A stretch of DNA of 64,000 nucleotides from positions 1 through 64,000 of the forward strand of contig JAZSEA010000011.1 of the NCBI GenBank assembly GCA_045531455.1. The letters run 5' to 3'. Made by a program: the position numbers and the translations under genes. Positions 24,175-31,030 of this stretch are shown here, piece after piece. The DNA comes from CAG-390 sp045531455. GTDB lineage: Bacteria > Bacillota > Clostridia > Oscillospirales > CAG-272. Each line of letters begins with the position of its first letter. The first letter of the stretch is position 1. The notes under the pieces are model-generated. The model ran no database searches, was not told where the DNA came from, and worked only from the letters and a program-made list of their open reading frames with translations.

Positions 24175-25668
24175 TTAACCAAGTGTGTTGATGATCTTGG
24201 TAAGTGAGGTATCCCAGAGCTTAGACTTGGTAGCATAATAGGAGGACCAGGAATCGTAGGATTCCTTTGCACCCTCACGGAATGCACCGAAGCAGTTGAG
24301 CTGATCTGCGAAGAGACGGCCGGGGTCAAACACGAGAGTGTTGTGAAGGAGGTCGAACATTCTTGCATTTTCGGGAGTGTCAAGGTAACGGTACTGGAAG
24401 GACTCCTGATAGAGAACGGGAGTCAGATAACGGTAGCCGTAGGAGGAGAGGCACTCGAGAACAGCCGCGGACATTTCGGGATCGGGAGCATTGGTGGGAA
24501 TGGAGTACATACTTACCCAATAGCTGGTGATAGTGCGGTACTCTTCCTGGTTGTCGTCATACTTGGGGTAGGGGAGAACTGCAAAGTCGAAGTTTACGTC
24601 CTGGAGATAGTTCTGAACGTCAGCGATCGTTCCGCCGTGGAAGAGAACGTTTCCGGTAGCAAATCCGTTTGCGCCGTTAGCACCGAGAAGTGCAACGTCT
24701 TCGTTGTCGAAGAGGAAGCTGCGGCAGGTCTGATACCAGGTCTCGAGGCGGTCGCCCTTGAGCTCCTCGGACATAATGAGATTGCCGTCCGAATCGTGAT
24801 CAACGTAGCTGAAGCCTGCGCCGTAGAAGAGGCTGTCGAAATGAACGTTATCGGTAATGGTTACGCTGTAGCAAGCGGAACCGTCGGGGTTGATGCCCTG
24901 AATGGTGCCGAGAGAGATCTCAGCGAACTTTGCGAAGGTCCATTCATCGTTGTCAACGAGATCGTATACGTTGGGAAGACCGTGATTCTCAGCAAGGTCG
25001 AGGTTACCGATGATGCAGTGGATGTTACGTACGAGAGTACCTGTGATATCACCCGTGATGAAGTATACGTTGTTGTTGATGTGGCAGGACTCCTGAATGT
25101 CGGAGGGCCACCAGGGTCTTTCCCAATCGAGATGAGGCATCTCGGAGAGGTCGAGGTAGAGGTTCTTCATAGCTCCGATGGGAGCGGCGGGAGTGTACTG
25201 ACCTACAAGGTCAAAGGCATCCTTCTCGCCTGCGGCAACGTTGGACTCAACGGTGGTGATGAAGGAGTTACGGTTGCTCCAGTCACCCGTCTGCTTGGAG
25301 ATGACAAGCTTGATGCCGAGACGCTCTTCGGCACGAACCTGACGGTCGTAGATCGCATCGTGGATCTTTTCGCCGTTGGTCTCTCCGTCCTCGTTCCATT
25401 CCCACTTGACCTGGTTAGACCAAGTGAAGAGAACGAACTCCTCGTCGTTGTAGTTGAGCTCGGGGAGACGGTCGAGCTCATATCCGTTTTCGTCAACGGG
25501 ATATGTGGTCTCCTCAGGAAGAGTGGTGGCAGCGGGGTCGTTTGATACGGTTGTCGATGCGTTCTCACTGCCGTCGGGAGTCTCGGTCTGCGTTTCAGCG
25601 CAGGATACGAAGAATCCGGAAAGCATAAGGATCGCAAGCATCAGGGAAACAAAACGAATCTTTTTCAT
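24175..25668 (-). CDS. ABC-type substrate-binding lipoprotein, family B copy 1
   Basis: 497 aa. Lipobox FVSC (Cys23) and a Thr/Glu/Pro linker. The mature part starts FVLFTWSNQVKWEWNEDGET (20 residues), has RAEERLGIKL, ERPWWPSDIQESCHINNNVY (20 residues), and ends with YLDTPENARMFDLL and VFDPGRLFADQLNCF. It is homologous to the family A lipoproteins at 15165-21521 (same PWWP block and C-terminal motif) but forms a separate subfamily with its neighbour. No permease is nearby. It has its own promoter and terminator. Confidence 0.85.
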   Translation of the reverse strand: MKKIRFVSLMLAILMLSGFFVSCAETQTETPDGSENASTTVSNDPAATTLPEETTYPVDENGYELDRLPELNYNDEEFVLFTWSNQVKWEWNEDGETNGEKIHDAIYDRQVRAEERLGIKLVISKQTGDWSNRNSFITTVESNVAAGEKDAFDLVGQYTPAAPIGAMKNLYLDLSEMPHLDWERPWWPSDIQESCHINNNVYFITGDITGTLVRNIHCIIGNLDLAENHGLPNVYDLVDNDEWTFAKFAEISLGTIQGINPDGSACYSVTITDNVHFDSLFYGAGFSYVDHDSDGNLIMSEELKGDRLETWYQTCRSFLFDNEDVALLGANGANGFATGNVLFHGGTIADVQNYLQDVNFDFAVLPYPKYDDNQEEYRTITSYWVSMYSIPTNAPDPEMSAAVLECLSSYGYRYLTPVLYQESFQYRYLDTPENARMFDLLHNTLVFDPGRLFADQLNCFGAFREGAKESYDSWSSYYATKSKLWDTSLTKIINTLG

Positions 25669-25701
25669 ATTGTTTATTCCTTTCTTTATGTTTATAGAAA
25701 T

Positions 25702-25730
25702 ATGATACCATTTTTATTTAAGATTGTCAA
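25702..25730 (-). promoter_or_regulatory. Promoter of family B lipoprotein copy 1
   Basis: On the minus strand TTGACA (25725-25730), a 17-bp spacer and TGG-extended TATCAT (25702-25707). Confidence 0.8.
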
Positions 25731-25756
25731 TGCTTTTTTGTTAAAAAAACAGAAAA

Positions 25757-25782
25757 ATCCCGCTGCCGTATGACAGCGGGAT
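25757..25782 (-). terminator. Terminator of family B lipoprotein copy 2
   Basis: ATCCCGCTG and CAGCGGGAT form a 9-bp stem (extendable inside). On the minus strand TTTTCTGTTTTTTT follows. Confidence 0.9.
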
Positions 25783-25795
25783 GATATTATGTAAA

Positions 25796-27292
25796 TTATC
25801 CGAGAGTACCGATGATCTTCTCGAGAGATCTTGCCCAGAGCTTGCTGTTTCCTGCATAGTAGGTGGACCAGGAGTTGTAGGACTCCTTAGCAGCCTCACG
25901 GAATGCCGCGAAGCAGTTGAGCTGGTCAGCGAAGAGACGGCCGGGATCGAATACGAGAGTATCGTGGAGAAGGTCGAACATATTAGCGTTCTCGAGAGTG
26001 TCGAGATAACGGTACTGGAAGGACTCCTGATAGATAACGGGAGTCAGATAGCGGTAACCGTAGGAGGAGAGGCACTCGAGAACAGCTGCGGACATAGAGG
26101 GATCAGCAGCGTTGGTGGGGATGGAGTACATACTTACCCAGTAGCTGGTGATGGTGTAGTACTCTTCCTGGTTGTCGTCATAAAGCGGGAAGGGGAGAAC
26201 TGCAAAGTCGAAGTTTACGTCCTGGAGGCTGTTCTGTACGTCGGAGATACCGCCGCAATGGAAGAGAACGTTGCCGGAGGTAAAGCCGTTCGCACCGTTG
26301 ATTGCAAGGATCTCAACGTCAGCGTTGTCGAAGAGATAGCTCTGGCAGGTCTGGAACCAGGACTCGAGACGGTCGCTGCTGAGTTCCTCGGACATAACGA
26401 GCTTGCCGTCTGCATCGTGGTCAACAAAGCGGAAGCCTGCACCGTAGAAAAGGCTGTCGTATTCAACGTTGTTGGGGAAGGTTACGCTGTAGCAAGCGGA
26501 GCCGTCGGGGTTGATGCCCTGAATGGTGCCGAGGGAGATCTCGGAGAACTTAGCCATAGTCCATTCCTTGTTATCAACAAGCTCATAGAGGTTGGGAAGG
26601 CTGTAGTTTTCTGCGAGGTCGAGGTTACCGATGATGCAGTGGATGTTACGTACAAGGGTACCTGTGATATCGCCGGTGATGAAGTATACGTTGTTGTTGA
26701 TGTGGCAGGATTCCTGAATATCCTGAGGCCACCAGGGTCTTTCCCAGTCGAGGTACTCGATGTCGGAAAGATTCATATAGAGGTTCTTCATTGCGCCGAT
26801 GGGAGCCGCGGGAGTGTACTGACCTACAAGGTCGAAGGCATCCTTCGCGCCTGCTTCAACGTTAGCCTCAACGGTGGTGATAAAGGAGTTGCGGTTGCCC
26901 CAGTCGCCGGACTGCTTGGAAAGAACGATCTCGATTCCGAGACGCTCTTCTGCACGAACCTGACGATTGTAGATAGCGTCGTGGATCTTATCGCCGGAGG
27001 TCTCGCCGTCCTCGTTCCATTCCCACATTACCTGGTTGGACCAAGTAAAGATAACGAATTCCTCGTTATTGTAGTTAAGCTCGGGGAGACGGTCAAGCTC
27101 GTATCCGTTTTCGTCAACGGGGTATGTGGTCTCGGTGGGACCGGTAGTAGCTGCGGGATCATTGGGTGCGACTGTTGTCGATGCGTTTTCGCTGCCGTCG
27201 GGAGTCTCTGTGGGAGTTTCCGCGCAGGATGCGAAGCAAAGCATCAGCATAAGAGTAGCCATAAGAAGTGCTACTATGCGGACTGTCTTCAT
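25796..27292 (-). CDS. ABC-type substrate-binding lipoprotein, family B copy 2
   Basis: 498 aa from the ATG at 27292 (AAAGG 10 bases upstream); an in-frame ATG at 27310 would add six residues without a signal for it. Lipobox FASC, then a SENASTTVAPNDPAATT linker. It is closely similar to the protein at 24175 over the whole length, with ERPWWPQDIQESCHINNNVY and TLVFDPGRLFADQLN. The pair probably arose by tandem duplication. Ligand unknown. Confidence 0.85.
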   Translation of the reverse strand: MKTVRIVALLMATLMLMLCFASCAETPTETPDGSENASTTVAPNDPAATTGPTETTYPVDENGYELDRLPELNYNNEEFVIFTWSNQVMWEWNEDGETSGDKIHDAIYNRQVRAEERLGIEIVLSKQSGDWGNRNSFITTVEANVEAGAKDAFDLVGQYTPAAPIGAMKNLYMNLSDIEYLDWERPWWPQDIQESCHINNNVYFITGDITGTLVRNIHCIIGNLDLAENYSLPNLYELVDNKEWTMAKFSEISLGTIQGINPDGSACYSVTFPNNVEYDSLFYGAGFRFVDHDADGKLVMSEELSSDRLESWFQTCQSYLFDNADVEILAINGANGFTSGNVLFHCGGISDVQNSLQDVNFDFAVLPFPLYDDNQEEYYTITSYWVSMYSIPTNAADPSMSAAVLECLSSYGYRYLTPVIYQESFQYRYLDTLENANMFDLLHDTLVFDPGRLFADQLNCFAAFREAAKESYNSWSTYYAGNSKLWARSLEKIIGTLG

Positions 27293-27330
27293 TGTTATGA
27301 TTCCTTTCATAAATAATTATTGATAATACT

Positions 27331-27360
27331 ATAATAACATTTTTTATGCCCCGTTGTCAA
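27331..27360 (-). promoter_or_regulatory. Promoter of family B lipoprotein copy 2
   Basis: On the minus strand TTGACA (27355-27360), an 18-bp spacer and TGT-extended TATTAT (27331-27336). The -35 box lies inside one arm of the inverted repeat at 27346-27414. Confidence 0.7.
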
Positions 27361-27414
27361 TGCTAAATTGTAAATAATTTACCAAAATAATCAATTTCAT
27401 TGAAAACGGGGCAT
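27346..27414. repeat. 17-bp inverted repeat with one mismatch overlapping a promoter
   Basis: Arms at 27346-27362 (ATGCCCCGTTGTCAATG) and 27398-27414 (CATTGAAAACGGGGCAT) match in 16 of 17 positions around a 35-base AT-rich loop. It lies between the stop of the phosphoglucomutase gene and the lipoprotein promoter. Neither strand has a T tract after it. Confidence 0.7.
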
Positions 27415-27429
27415 AATATTCAGTTATTA

Positions 27430-29124
27430 TCAGACGGTAGGCTCAAAAGCCGCCTTGAGTGCTGCATATTTTTCTGCGGCGGAATCGGAATCGGGAGCGC
27501 AAACGCAGTAGTAGAATTTGCATTTCGGCTCAGTACCGCTCGGACGTACCGCAACCCAACAGCCGTCCTCAAAGATGAAGCGGAGAACGTCGGAGGAGGG
27601 GAAGCCCGCCGCCTGAGTCTCCTCGCTGAGATAATCCTCAACACGGACTACCTTTACGCCGCCGACCTCTGTGGGAGAATCTTTGCGAAGACCGGCGGTC
27701 AGCGCCGCGATCTTGGCTTTTCCGTCGAGTCCGTGGAAGTAGAAATTTGACTGAGCGTCGAGGAAATAACCGTATTTCTTGTGGATCGCCTCGAGAACGT
27801 CGATGAGGGTGAGACCGAAATTCTTGTAGTAAGCCGCAGCCTCGCAGAGCATCAGTGAAGCCTGAACGCCGTCCTTGTCGCGGACAAAATCGGAAACGAG
27901 ACAGCCGTAGCTTTCCTCGTAGCCGAAGATGAAGCCGTAATCACCCGCCTTGCGGTGAGCGGCGATCTTCGCGCCGATGAATTTAAAGCCCGTCAGAGTC
28001 TTTTCGACCTTGACGCCGTATTTCTCACAGATGCGGTCGCCGAGATCGGAGGTGACGATCGTGGTCAGCATATAGGGATCAGCGGGAAGAGAATTCAGCG
28101 CGGTACGACGTGAAAGGATATATTCAAGCAGAACAGCCGCGGACTGATTGCCCGTCATAAGCACCATCTCGCCCGCCTTGTTGAGTGCCGCAACACCGAG
28201 TCGGTCGCAGTCGGGGTCTGTGGTGATGACGATGTCGGCAGAGGTCTCCTTTGCGATCTTCAGAGCTTCGGTATAAGCCTTGGGAGACTCGGGATTCGGA
28301 GATTCGGTGCCCGAAAAATCGGGATCGGGATCGCACTGCGAAAGCACGGGAATTACGTTGTAGCCGCAGTCGCAGAGAACGCGGCGGACGGGTACGTTGC
28401 CCGTACCGTGCTGAGGGGAATATACAACTTTCAGCTTCGACGCGCTTTCTCTGTCGCGTGATATAGAAATGTTCTCGACACGCATAGCGTATTCGTCGTC
28501 GATCGAGGAGTCGAGCATAACGATCCTGTCAGCGGCATTTTCAAGGCTGAGGCAGGGAACGCGAAGCTCATCCTTGACGTCGGCAACTCTTGCAATGACC
28601 TTTTCGCTTTCCTCAAGAGAAAGCTGACAGCCCTCGGAGTCGTAGATCTTGTAGCCGTTGTACTCGGGCGGATTGTGCGATGCTGTGATCATAACTCCGC
28701 CTGCCGCACGCAGCTTGCGTACCGAGAAGGAGAGCATAGGTGTGGGGCGAAGCGAATCGAAGATATAAGCCTTTACTCCCGCTGCGGCAAAAACACCCGC
28801 GGTAGCAAGCGCAAACTCGCGCGAGCAGCGGCGGTTATCGTGCGAGATGACAACGCCCTTTTCAGCGGAATCACCGCCGAGAGATTTGATATATTCTGCA
28901 AAGGCAAGGCTGACGCGCATAACGGTGTAGATATTCATTCTTCCGATGCCCGCGCCGAGGATGCCGCGCATACCGCCCGTGCCGAATTCAAGCTCGGCGG
29001 CAAAACGCTCTGCAATCGCCTTTTCGTCGTCCTTTATTGAGATCAGCTCGGACTTCAAGGACTCGTCAAGACCCTCGAAATCAAGCCAACGCTTGTAATC
29101 ATTCATGTATCTTTCGGATGACAT
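27430..29124 (-). CDS. pgcA: Phosphoglucomutase / phosphomannomutase
   Basis: 564 aa, matching the long alpha-D-phosphohexomutase type (PgcA/YhxB). The active-site phosphoserine loop ITASHNPPEYNGYK and the metal loop TDPDCDRLG are intact; GFKFIGAKI and the sugar-recognition block GYEESYGCL and the phosphate-binding RPSGTEPK follow. It interconverts glucose-6- and glucose-1-phosphate, feeding UDP-glucose and cell-envelope sugars. AGGAG is 7 bases before ATG 29124, which decides the start. Single-gene unit. Confidence 0.95.
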   Translation of the reverse strand: MSSERYMNDYKRWLDFEGLDESLKSELISIKDDEKAIAERFAAELEFGTGGMRGILGAGIGRMNIYTVMRVSLAFAEYIKSLGGDSAEKGVVISHDNRRCSREFALATAGVFAAAGVKAYIFDSLRPTPMLSFSVRKLRAAGGVMITASHNPPEYNGYKIYDSEGCQLSLEESEKVIARVADVKDELRVPCLSLENAADRIVMLDSSIDDEYAMRVENISISRDRESASKLKVVYSPQHGTGNVPVRRVLCDCGYNVIPVLSQCDPDPDFSGTESPNPESPKAYTEALKIAKETSADIVITTDPDCDRLGVAALNKAGEMVLMTGNQSAAVLLEYILSRRTALNSLPADPYMLTTIVTSDLGDRICEKYGVKVEKTLTGFKFIGAKIAAHRKAGDYGFIFGYEESYGCLVSDFVRDKDGVQASLMLCEAAAYYKNFGLTLIDVLEAIHKKYGYFLDAQSNFYFHGLDGKAKIAALTAGLRKDSPTEVGGVKVVRVEDYLSEETQAAGFPSSDVLRFIFEDGCWVAVRPSGTEPKCKFYYCVCAPDSDSAAEKYAALKAAFEPTV

Positions 29125-29159
29125 TCAAGTACTCCTGTTCAAAAAAATAATACTCTAAT

Positions 29160-29188
29160 ATTATACTACATTGCAGAAGAATTTTCAA
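29160..29188 (-). promoter_or_regulatory. Promoter of the phosphoglucomutase gene
   Basis: On the minus strand TTGAAA (29183-29188), a 17-bp spacer and TATAAT (29160-29165). Confidence 0.85.
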
Positions 29189-29269
29189 GTGGTAGAAAAA
29201 GAAAAAATACAGAATCGACCGCAGGATGGGACAAAATTGGCAGAAAAATGACAAAAACAAAATTTGCAC

Positions 29270-29314
29270 ATATAAAACAAGGGCAACCCGAATAATTTCG
29301 GATTGCCCTTGTTT
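29270..29314 (-). terminator. Strong hairpin between the hairpin array and pgcA
   Basis: AAACAAGGGCAA-CCGAA pairs with TTCGG-TTGCCCTTGTTT. On the minus strand TTGTTTTATATG follows, so it would stop minus-strand transcription that passes the tRNA terminator. Confidence 0.75.
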
Positions 29315-29382
29315 ATGGGCTACAAAAAAGCTATTTTTGCTGTTTTTGCGTATGAATTCGAACTCTTGCAGAAAATGAAATC

Positions 29383-29536
29383 CTTGCTGACGCAAGAATG
29401 AAATCAGCTAACGCTGATGAAATCTTCGGCTTTGCCTCAGATGAAATTAAATCCGCCCATCCGCCGTCGAGGCGGATTTCATCCAACGAAGTTGGATTTC
29501 ATCGTCGAAGACGATTTCACCCACCCGCAAGGGTGG
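29383..29536. repeat. Array of seven small hairpins separated by an ATGAAAT/ATTTCAT linker
   Basis: Consecutive short stem-loops lie about 20 bases apart: CTTGC-tgac-GCAAG, ATCAGC-taac-GCTGAT, a mismatched CTtcGGC/GCCtcAG, ATCCGCC/GGCGGAT, ATCCAAC-gaa-GTTGGAT, ATCGTC-gaa-GACGAT and CCACCC-gcaa-GGGTGG. The stems differ in sequence but stay complementary, while the linker (GATGAAAT or ATTTCAT) is constant. The array lies in the 454-base gap between pgcA and tRNA-Leu and codes for no plausible protein. Confidence 0.8.
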
Positions 29537-29545
29537 ATTTAGTTG

Positions 29546-29577
29546 AAAAACCGACAAGTCGAAACTCGTCGGTTTTT
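29546..29577 (-). terminator. Terminator of tRNA-Leu
   Basis: AAAAACCGAC and GTCGGTTTTT form a 10-bp stem directly after the encoded CCA of the tRNA on the minus strand. T residues lie within the distal arm. Confidence 0.9.
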
Positions 29578-29578
29578 C

Positions 29579-29661
29579 TGGTGCGGGTGACAGGACTTGA
29601 ACCTGCACGAATTAACACAAGATCCTAAATCTTGCGCGTCTGCCAATTCCGCCACACCCGC
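29579..29661 (-). tRNA. tRNA-Leu (anticodon UAG), CCA encoded
   Basis: 83 nt including CCA. The acceptor stem GCGGGTG/CACCCGC, a D-arm with GGCGGAATTGGCAGACGC, an anticodon stem CAAGA/TCTTG with loop TTTAGGA (anticodon TAG, reading CUA and CUN), an 11-base variable region and the T-arm GCAGG-TTCAAGT-CCTGT are all visible. The variable arm is short for leucine. It has its own promoter and terminator. Confidence 0.95.
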
Positions 29662-29671
29662 GGGGTTATGA

Positions 29672-29704
29672 GCGGGTGTTGGTGGAATAGTTCCACACAC
29701 CCGC
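29672..29704 (-). promoter_or_regulatory. Hairpin in the tRNA-Leu leader that mimics the acceptor stem
   Basis: GCGGGTG and CACCCGC pair around an inner GTGGAA/TTCCAC stem. The outer seven base pairs have exactly the sequence of the tRNA acceptor stem, which begins 10 bases downstream. It lies in the transcribed leader between promoter and tRNA 5' end. Confidence 0.6.
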
Positions 29705-29716
29705 GAATGCTCTAAT

Positions 29717-29745
29717 AGTTTACCACATTTCCGTCAAAAAGTCAA
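29717..29745 (-). promoter_or_regulatory. Promoter of tRNA-Leu
   Basis: On the minus strand TTGACT (29740-29745), a 17-bp spacer and TGG-extended TAAACT (29717-29722). Confidence 0.75.
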
Positions 29746-29754
29746 GTGCGAATG

Positions 29755-29783
29755 TTGATTTTTCGCTCGTTCTATGGTATAAT
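29755..29783 (+). promoter_or_regulatory. Promoter of the HAD phosphatase unit
   Basis: TTGATT (29755-29760), a 17-bp spacer and TGG-extended TATAAT (29778-29783). It diverges from the tRNA promoter with only 9 bp between the -35 boxes. Confidence 0.85.
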
Positions 29784-29809
29784 AAATAAAAATCGTTCGG
29801 AGAATACTG

Positions 29810-30460
29810 ATGAAAAAGGAATACAAATATGTTTTATTCGATCTTGACGGTACGCTGACCGATTCCGCTCCGGGTATCACCAATTCTGTCGCGTATGCTC
29901 TGAAAAGATGGAACATTGAGATTGAGGATAAGAGCACACTCAATTGCTTCGTCGGACCTCCTCTCAAGTGGTCGTTTATGACCTATTTCGGTTTTACCGA
30001 GGAGCAGGCTCTCGAAGCGGTTGATGAATACCGTGTTTATTACCGCGACCGCGGAATTTTTGAAAATGTCGTATATCCCGGCGTGCCCGAAATGCTTGAG
30101 GAGGTTTGTGCACGCGGCAAAAAGGTTATCCTTGCCACTTCAAAGCCCGAGCACTTTGCAAAACAGATCCTTGATCATTTTGATCTCAGCAAATATTTCG
30201 ATCTCGCCGCAGGCGCGACTATGGATTATTCCCGCGCCAAGAAAGGACAGGTCATAGCATATGCCCTTGAGAGTTTGGGTGTTACCGATGTAAGCGAATG
30301 CATAATGGTCGGCGACCGCGACCAGGATGTGAATGGTGCTCGCGAGCAAGGCTTTGACTGCATAGGAGTTCTTTACGGCTACGGCAGCAGAGAGGAGCTT
30401 GAGAATGCAGGTGCTAAGTACATCGCCGAGACCGTCGAGGATATCAAAAAATATATCTGA
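29810..30460 (+). CDS. HAD-superfamily phosphatase (phosphoglycolate phosphatase-like)
   Basis: 216 aa. Motif I FDLDGTLTDS contains nucleophile and acid/base Asp11 and Asp13. Motif II is ATSK, motif III is the Lys in KKGQ and motif IV is VGDRDQDVNGA. The alpha-helical cap lies at about residues 17-80, as in the HAD-IA Gph/PpaX group. Likely a small-molecule phosphatase; the substrate is not determinable. The downstream amidohydrolase-like gene starts 8 bases after the stop, so the two form an operon. Confidence 0.9.
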   Translation: MKKEYKYVLFDLDGTLTDSAPGITNSVAYALKRWNIEIEDKSTLNCFVGPPLKWSFMTYFGFTEEQALEAVDEYRVYYRDRGIFENVVYPGVPEMLEEVCARGKKVILATSKPEHFAKQILDHFDLSKYFDLAAGATMDYSRAKKGQVIAYALESLGVTDVSECIMVGDRDQDVNGAREQGFDCIGVLYGYGSREELENAGAKYIAETVEDIKKYI

Positions 30461-30468
30461 GGTGCAAA

Positions 30469-30990
30469 ATGAGAAAGCTTTTACTTGTTATTGATATGCA
30501 GACCGATTTCGTTGACGGCGCGCTCGGAACAGCAGAGGCTGTCGCTATCATCCCGAACGTCCTCCGCGAAATCGCAAAATTCGACAAAAACGATATAATC
30601 GCAACCCGCGATACCCATCCCGAAAGCTATATGGAGTCGAGAGAGGGCAGATATCTTCCCGTACCGCATTGTATCAAGGGCAGCGACGGCTGGCAGATCC
30701 ATCCCGAGATCGCGTCCGCACTTGAAGGCTGTAAGGTCATAGATAAACCCACCTTCGGCTCGACCGAGCTTTGCGATCATATCGTAAAAATTGCGGAAAA
30801 CGAGGAGATCGAGGTCACACTCGTCGGTCTCTGCACGGATATCTGCGTTGTTTCAAATGCGATGCTTATCAAGGCGGCTCTCCCCGAGATCAATGTCAAG
30901 GTCGTCGCGGACGCCTGCGCGGGCGTAACTCCCGATACCCATTCCGCCGCGCTTACGACTATGAAAATGTGTCAGATAGATATTATTTAA
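30469..30990 (+). CDS. Isochorismatase-family cysteine hydrolase, nicotinamidase-like
   Basis: 173 aa. The catalytic triad of the family is visible as Asp9 (VIDMQTDF), Lys93 (DKPTFGST) and Cys126 (CTDICV). RDTHPESY (Asp48, His50) and PVPHCIKGSDGW resemble the metal site and loop of nicotinamidase PncA. The probable reaction is nicotinamide to nicotinate in NAD salvage, but a related amidase is possible. GAGG precedes the ATG. Second gene of the operon with the HAD phosphatase; a terminator follows at once. Confidence 0.88.
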   Translation: MRKLLLVIDMQTDFVDGALGTAEAVAIIPNVLREIAKFDKNDIIATRDTHPESYMESREGRYLPVPHCIKGSDGWQIHPEIASALEGCKVIDKPTFGSTELCDHIVKIAENEEIEVTLVGLCTDICVVSNAMLIKAALPEINVKVVADACAGVTPDTHSAALTTMKMCQIDII

Positions 30991-30996
30991 ATCAGA

Positions 30997-31030
30997 ATCA
31001 GCCGACCTCGGTCGGCTGATTTCATTTTTT
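30997..31030 (+). terminator. Terminator of the HAD/nicotinamidase unit
   Basis: ATCAGCCGAC and GTCGGCTGAT form a 10-bp stem with a 4-base loop, followed by TTCATTTTTT. The tail overlaps the 3' end of the convergent gene at 31022, so that gene may use the stem too. Confidence 0.88.

Noticed and set aside
24343..25545. 400-aa reading frame on the plus strand opposite the family B lipoprotein
   Set aside because: It is the antisense shadow of the gene at 24175. The genes here rarely use TTA, CTA and TCA, so stops are rare on the opposite strand. No promoter or ribosome binding site, and Val/Glu/Gly-rich low-quality protein.
25781..27316. 511-aa plus-strand frame opposite the second family B lipoprotein
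   Set aside because: Antisense shadow for the same codon-use reason; the minus-strand protein has lipobox, promoter and homologue.
29383..29536. Hairpin array considered as a CRISPR array or REP/BIME element
   Set aside because: The stems differ between units and the constant part is only about 8 bases, unlike CRISPR repeats; there is no REP-type consensus. Kept as an unexplained repeat.
29398..29628. 76-aa frame over the hairpin array and tRNA
   Set aside because: Runs through the hairpins and the antisense of tRNA-Leu (the VTGLEPAR-type peptide is a known artefact of tRNA antisense).
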